From L227-5C sp038209275 (GTDB lineage: Bacteria; Chloroflexota; Chloroflexia; Chloroheliales; Chloroheliaceae), in assembly GCA_038209275.1 (NCBI GenBank), contig JBBQXW010000174.1:1-15177 (forward strand): DNA of 15,177 nucleotides, in the 5' to 3' direction. Below, piece after piece: positions 13,278 to 15,177 of the stretch; the stretch's first letter is position 1; every line of letters begins with the position of its first letter. The notes under the pieces were generated by a model that saw only the letters and a program-made list of their open reading frames with translations, had not been told where the DNA came from and did not search any database. The translations under genes and the position numbers were made by a program.

Positions 13278-13900
13278 GCCTTTTCTAATGAAATCATTGC
13301 TTTAATATTTTAAGCAATAAGTGTACTGAATAACATAGGTATGTTACATGAATAAAATGAGCAATCTACTATAGAAACCTACTAAGCTTCGTCTACAGTC
13401 ATTCTGTACAATTTAATACTCGTGATTCACTCATTTTTACTCTGGTTCAGATACCATAGACATAAATATAAGAAGAAGGAAGGATTTGATCTCAAATTAG
13501 CCTAAACGAATTAAAACTAAGTTAGTTTCAATCCCGTTACGGTTCACATTTGGCGCTAAAACTAAGTTAATCAGCGTTTAAATTAGCACTAAACCACACC
13601 ACCTTAGACAGATTTAGCCTCAAAAAGCTTAGGCTGATGCCTATGGTTCAGATACCACTAAACCATAATATGTTCTGATAAACCCATAACACAGGTTTTT
13701 CAGAAAGCTTACTTTGGAAAACGTTTGCAGATATTCAAAAGATGCAATACGGTTATTTTGCAAATATTAAGGCAAGTCATATTTTTGTCCCAAATCCGTT
13801 TTCAAACCAGCTTAACAATCCGAACTACTCTAAAAAAGAGCGAATCACTAGGCAATAAGCAATATATACAAGCATGTTGCTTATTGAATTGTACGGAATT
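13278..13900. other. AT-rich non-coding stretch with short dispersed repeats
   Basis: No supportable gene lies here. Direct repeats are visible: TGGTTCAGATACCA at 13443-13456 and 13644-13657, TAAAACTAAGTTA at 13512-13524 and 13557-13569, and CACTAAACCA at 13587-13596 and 13656-13665. ATTGCTT (13296-13302) and AAGCAAT (13312-13318) form a small hairpin. A plus-strand frame at 13725-14057 runs antisense into the NUDIX gene and lacks protein character. Confidence 0.6.
13853..13886 (-). terminator. Hairpin downstream of the NUDIX gene
   Basis: CAATAAGCAA (13853-13862) and TTGCTTATTG (13877-13886) pair perfectly around a 14-base loop, 14 bases beyond the NUDIX stop. In the leftward direction a T6 run comes only about 15 bases later, so it is a weak terminator candidate. 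Confidence 0.4.
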
Positions 13901-14755
13901 TTACCAACGGTCAGATACATCCAGGGTTAATTTGAAATCCGGGCCAGGTAATACCTGGGGCATGGCCGGGACGATTTCTTTGGAACGGGCGTATTGTAGC
14001 ACGGTGGGCAGGGTAGGACGGGCGGCTAATCGCTTGAGATGGGCAATTGTTGGATAAATCATGTTAAATTGCTTCTCGGCATGGCGTTCAAGAGCTTTGG
14101 CTGGCTCAATCCAAACTCCTTCGGTAGTTTCGTATTCGTCGGCCTCGGCTTCCTGCCCGAAATTGGCCTTTGCCAGAAAGAAGCGGGTATCAAAGCGGCG
14201 TTTCTCGCTCGGCGGGGTAATCCAGTGCGAGAAATAAATCAATCTTCCAGCATCAATTCGCAGCTTTTCGCGCTCCAATAGTTCAATAAAGTTTAGCTCG
14301 CCTTTTTGCATGGCAAGGCGGGCGGCGTGGAAGCGACTGCGCCGTTCGGCATCGCGGCCAACCTCAAATTCTTCTCCCGCTTCGTCCTGCACCAGCAGAA
14401 CGCCCGCTTCCTCGAAAAGTTCGCGCATCGCCGCCAGAAATAATCCAGCTTTCTGCTCGTAACTGAGCGGCACGCCAGCGTCGTCCGCACCAATGCCGGG
14501 AGTATCCCGAAAAGTCGCTTCAATTTCTGCTGGAGTAATTCCGGCTATCCGACTGAGTGCCGCCGGAGAGGAGTCAGTTTGGTCAAGCGAACCACCCGGA
14601 AAGACATAAACATCCGGCACAAAAGTACTTTTAGTGCTGCGTCGCACCATAAAAACTTCATAAGCCCCATCCGGCGCGCTCTCTTCAACGGGCCGCACTA
14701 CCATCACAGTAGCGGCAGGACGCGGAACTAATGGAACTACGGGTTCGGTTGACAT
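13901..14755 (-). CDS. NUDIX hydrolase (NUDT19-like, with insertion in the Nudix box)
   Basis: A 284-residue hydrolase expected to cleave a nucleoside diphosphate linked to another group, using divalent metal. The N-terminal PRPAATVMVVRP strand and VRRSTKSTFVPDVYVFPGGSLD (residues 38-58) lead to RELFEEAGV (111-119), the metal-binding half of the Nudix box. About 50 residues separate the PGG turn from REL, where the classic box has far fewer. This, with FSHWITPPSEKRRFDTRFFLA (a family-typical block at about 180-200), resembles the NUDT19-type branch, known in animals for acyl-CoA hydrolysis. Substrate here is unknown. ATG at 14755 is preferred over the TTG at 14782 because AAGGAT lies about eight bases upstream of it. 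Two perfect palindromes lie 40-137 bases upstream and may affect expression. Confidence 0.88.
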   Translation of the reverse strand: MSTEPVVPLVPRPAATVMVVRPVEESAPDGAYEVFMVRRSTKSTFVPDVYVFPGGSLDQTDSSPAALSRIAGITPAEIEATFRDTPGIGADDAGVPLSYEQKAGLFLAAMRELFEEAGVLLVQDEAGEEFEVGRDAERRSRFHAARLAMQKGELNFIELLEREKLRIDAGRLIYFSHWITPPSEKRRFDTRFFLAKANFGQEAEADEYETTEGVWIEPAKALERHAEKQFNMIYPTIAHLKRLAARPTLPTVLQYARSKEIVPAMPQVLPGPDFKLTLDVSDRW

Positions 14756-14794
14756 CTTCTCTATCCTTTTCCTTCTCTTCAAAATCTCATCAGT

Positions 14795-14828
14795 AGCTTT
14801 TAATTTTTTTGCAAAAAAATTAAAAGCT
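14795..14828. repeat. Perfect 34-bp palindrome
   Basis: A perfect inverted repeat without spacer, centred on GC at 14811-14812 within T7-GC-A7 and ending AGCTTTTAA/TTAAAAGCT. It lies 40 bases upstream of the NUDIX start. It could form a cruciform or an AU-rich RNA hairpin. Confidence 0.93.
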
Positions 14829-14840
14829 GAGAAAAACTTC

Positions 14841-14892
14841 CTGAAAGCTTTTTAGAAATATTTTTGCAAAAATATTTCTAAAAAGCTTTCAG
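14841..14892. repeat. Perfect 52-bp palindrome
   Basis: A perfect inverted repeat without spacer, centred on GC at 14866-14867 within T5-GC-A5 and ending CTGAAAGCTTTTTAG and its complement. It is 12 bases from the 34-bp palindrome, which has the same centre. No mismatch is present in 26 pairs. Confidence 0.95.
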
Positions 14893-15177
14893 AGCAGAGA
14901 CAATTATAGCACAGCCCTTAAGTATAGGCTAAAACAACCTGACTCATAAATCCCGTTTATGAATGGCCTACTATAAGAAAGTTCTTGGTTTTCGATTGAA
15001 ATTATCTATGTATCAGGCGTTGACGTTAAGTAACAGGATAGCTAAAATTCAAGAACAAGAAAGTTTGTTAATTCACAAACAATTACAGCGACCCAGCGAT
15101 GCTTCACTTTTGTTGTAGTACATTTAGCTTTGGTGTATACTTAATTTAGCATACGTTAAGATATTCTTATATAAAAA
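14893..15177. other. Non-coding right end of the window
   Basis: AT-rich sequence with no supportable reading frame on either strand. TCATAAA-TCCCG-TTTATGA (14944-14962) is a perfect operator-like inverted repeat. TATACT near 15136 might be a -10 box for a gene beyond the window, without a good -35 box. Confidence 0.5.

Noticed and set aside
13525..13542. GTTTCAATCCCGTTACGG resembles the start of a type I/III CRISPR repeat, flanked by TAAAACTAAGTTA copies 45 bases apart.
   Set aside because: Only one copy exists in the window, with no regular spacers and no cas genes, so there is no array.
13725..14057. Plus-strand frame of 110 codons entering the NUDIX gene in antisense.
   Set aside because: The second half is the shadow of the NUDIX gene, and the first half is AT-rich non-coding sequence.

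Overview
This 15.2 kb stretch of bacterial chromosome has moderate GC content and many TTG or GTG start codons. It fits best with a member of the Chloroflexota. The pointers are a DUF4386 membrane protein beside an atypical NAD-binding epimerase, a Uma2-family relic, a DUF2378-like protein, a TIGR03960-type radical SAM protein, and short tandem repeats with a seven-base period. No rRNA, tRNA or ribosomal protein gene is visible, so this assignment is an inference. The layout is that of an accessory region: short operons, two toxin-antitoxin modules, a decayed gene and several palindromic elements.

Left part (1-5290). The 3' end of a DUF4386 gene is followed four bases later by an epimerase gene. 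A 378-base spacer carries three heptanucleotide repeat tracts. A DUF2378-like gene follows, and it converges within 12 bases on an ABC exporter operon on the minus strand (ATPase then permease, joined by a GTGA overlap). The 445-base gap upstream of that operon is packed with palindromes, a terminator-like hairpin, facing TATAAT boxes and another heptamer tract.

Middle part (5292-10516). A radical SAM gene is followed by a Uma2 pseudogene with a frameshift and an internal deletion. Next comes a HigB-type toxin gene overlapping an antitoxin gene that fuses a HigA-like helix-turn-helix to an ImmA/IrrE (M78) domain whose HExxH motif reads HAAAH. A MOSC-domain gene follows, then a small gene whose product has the fold signature of the NuoB / [NiFe]-hydrogenase small subunit family but has lost every iron-sulfur ligand cysteine. 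That gene is the most unusual in the window.

Right part (10643-15177). A ParDE-like antitoxin-toxin pair and a GNAT acetyltransferase end at a strong intrinsic terminator. Two minus-strand genes follow: a membrane-anchored protein with a Thr/Pro-rich linker and a small lysine-free protein. After nearly 700 bases of AT-rich non-coding DNA comes a minus-strand NUDIX hydrolase. Two adjacent perfect palindromes (34 and 52 bp), both centred on TTTTTGCAAAAA, lie upstream of it, and the window ends in non-coding sequence.
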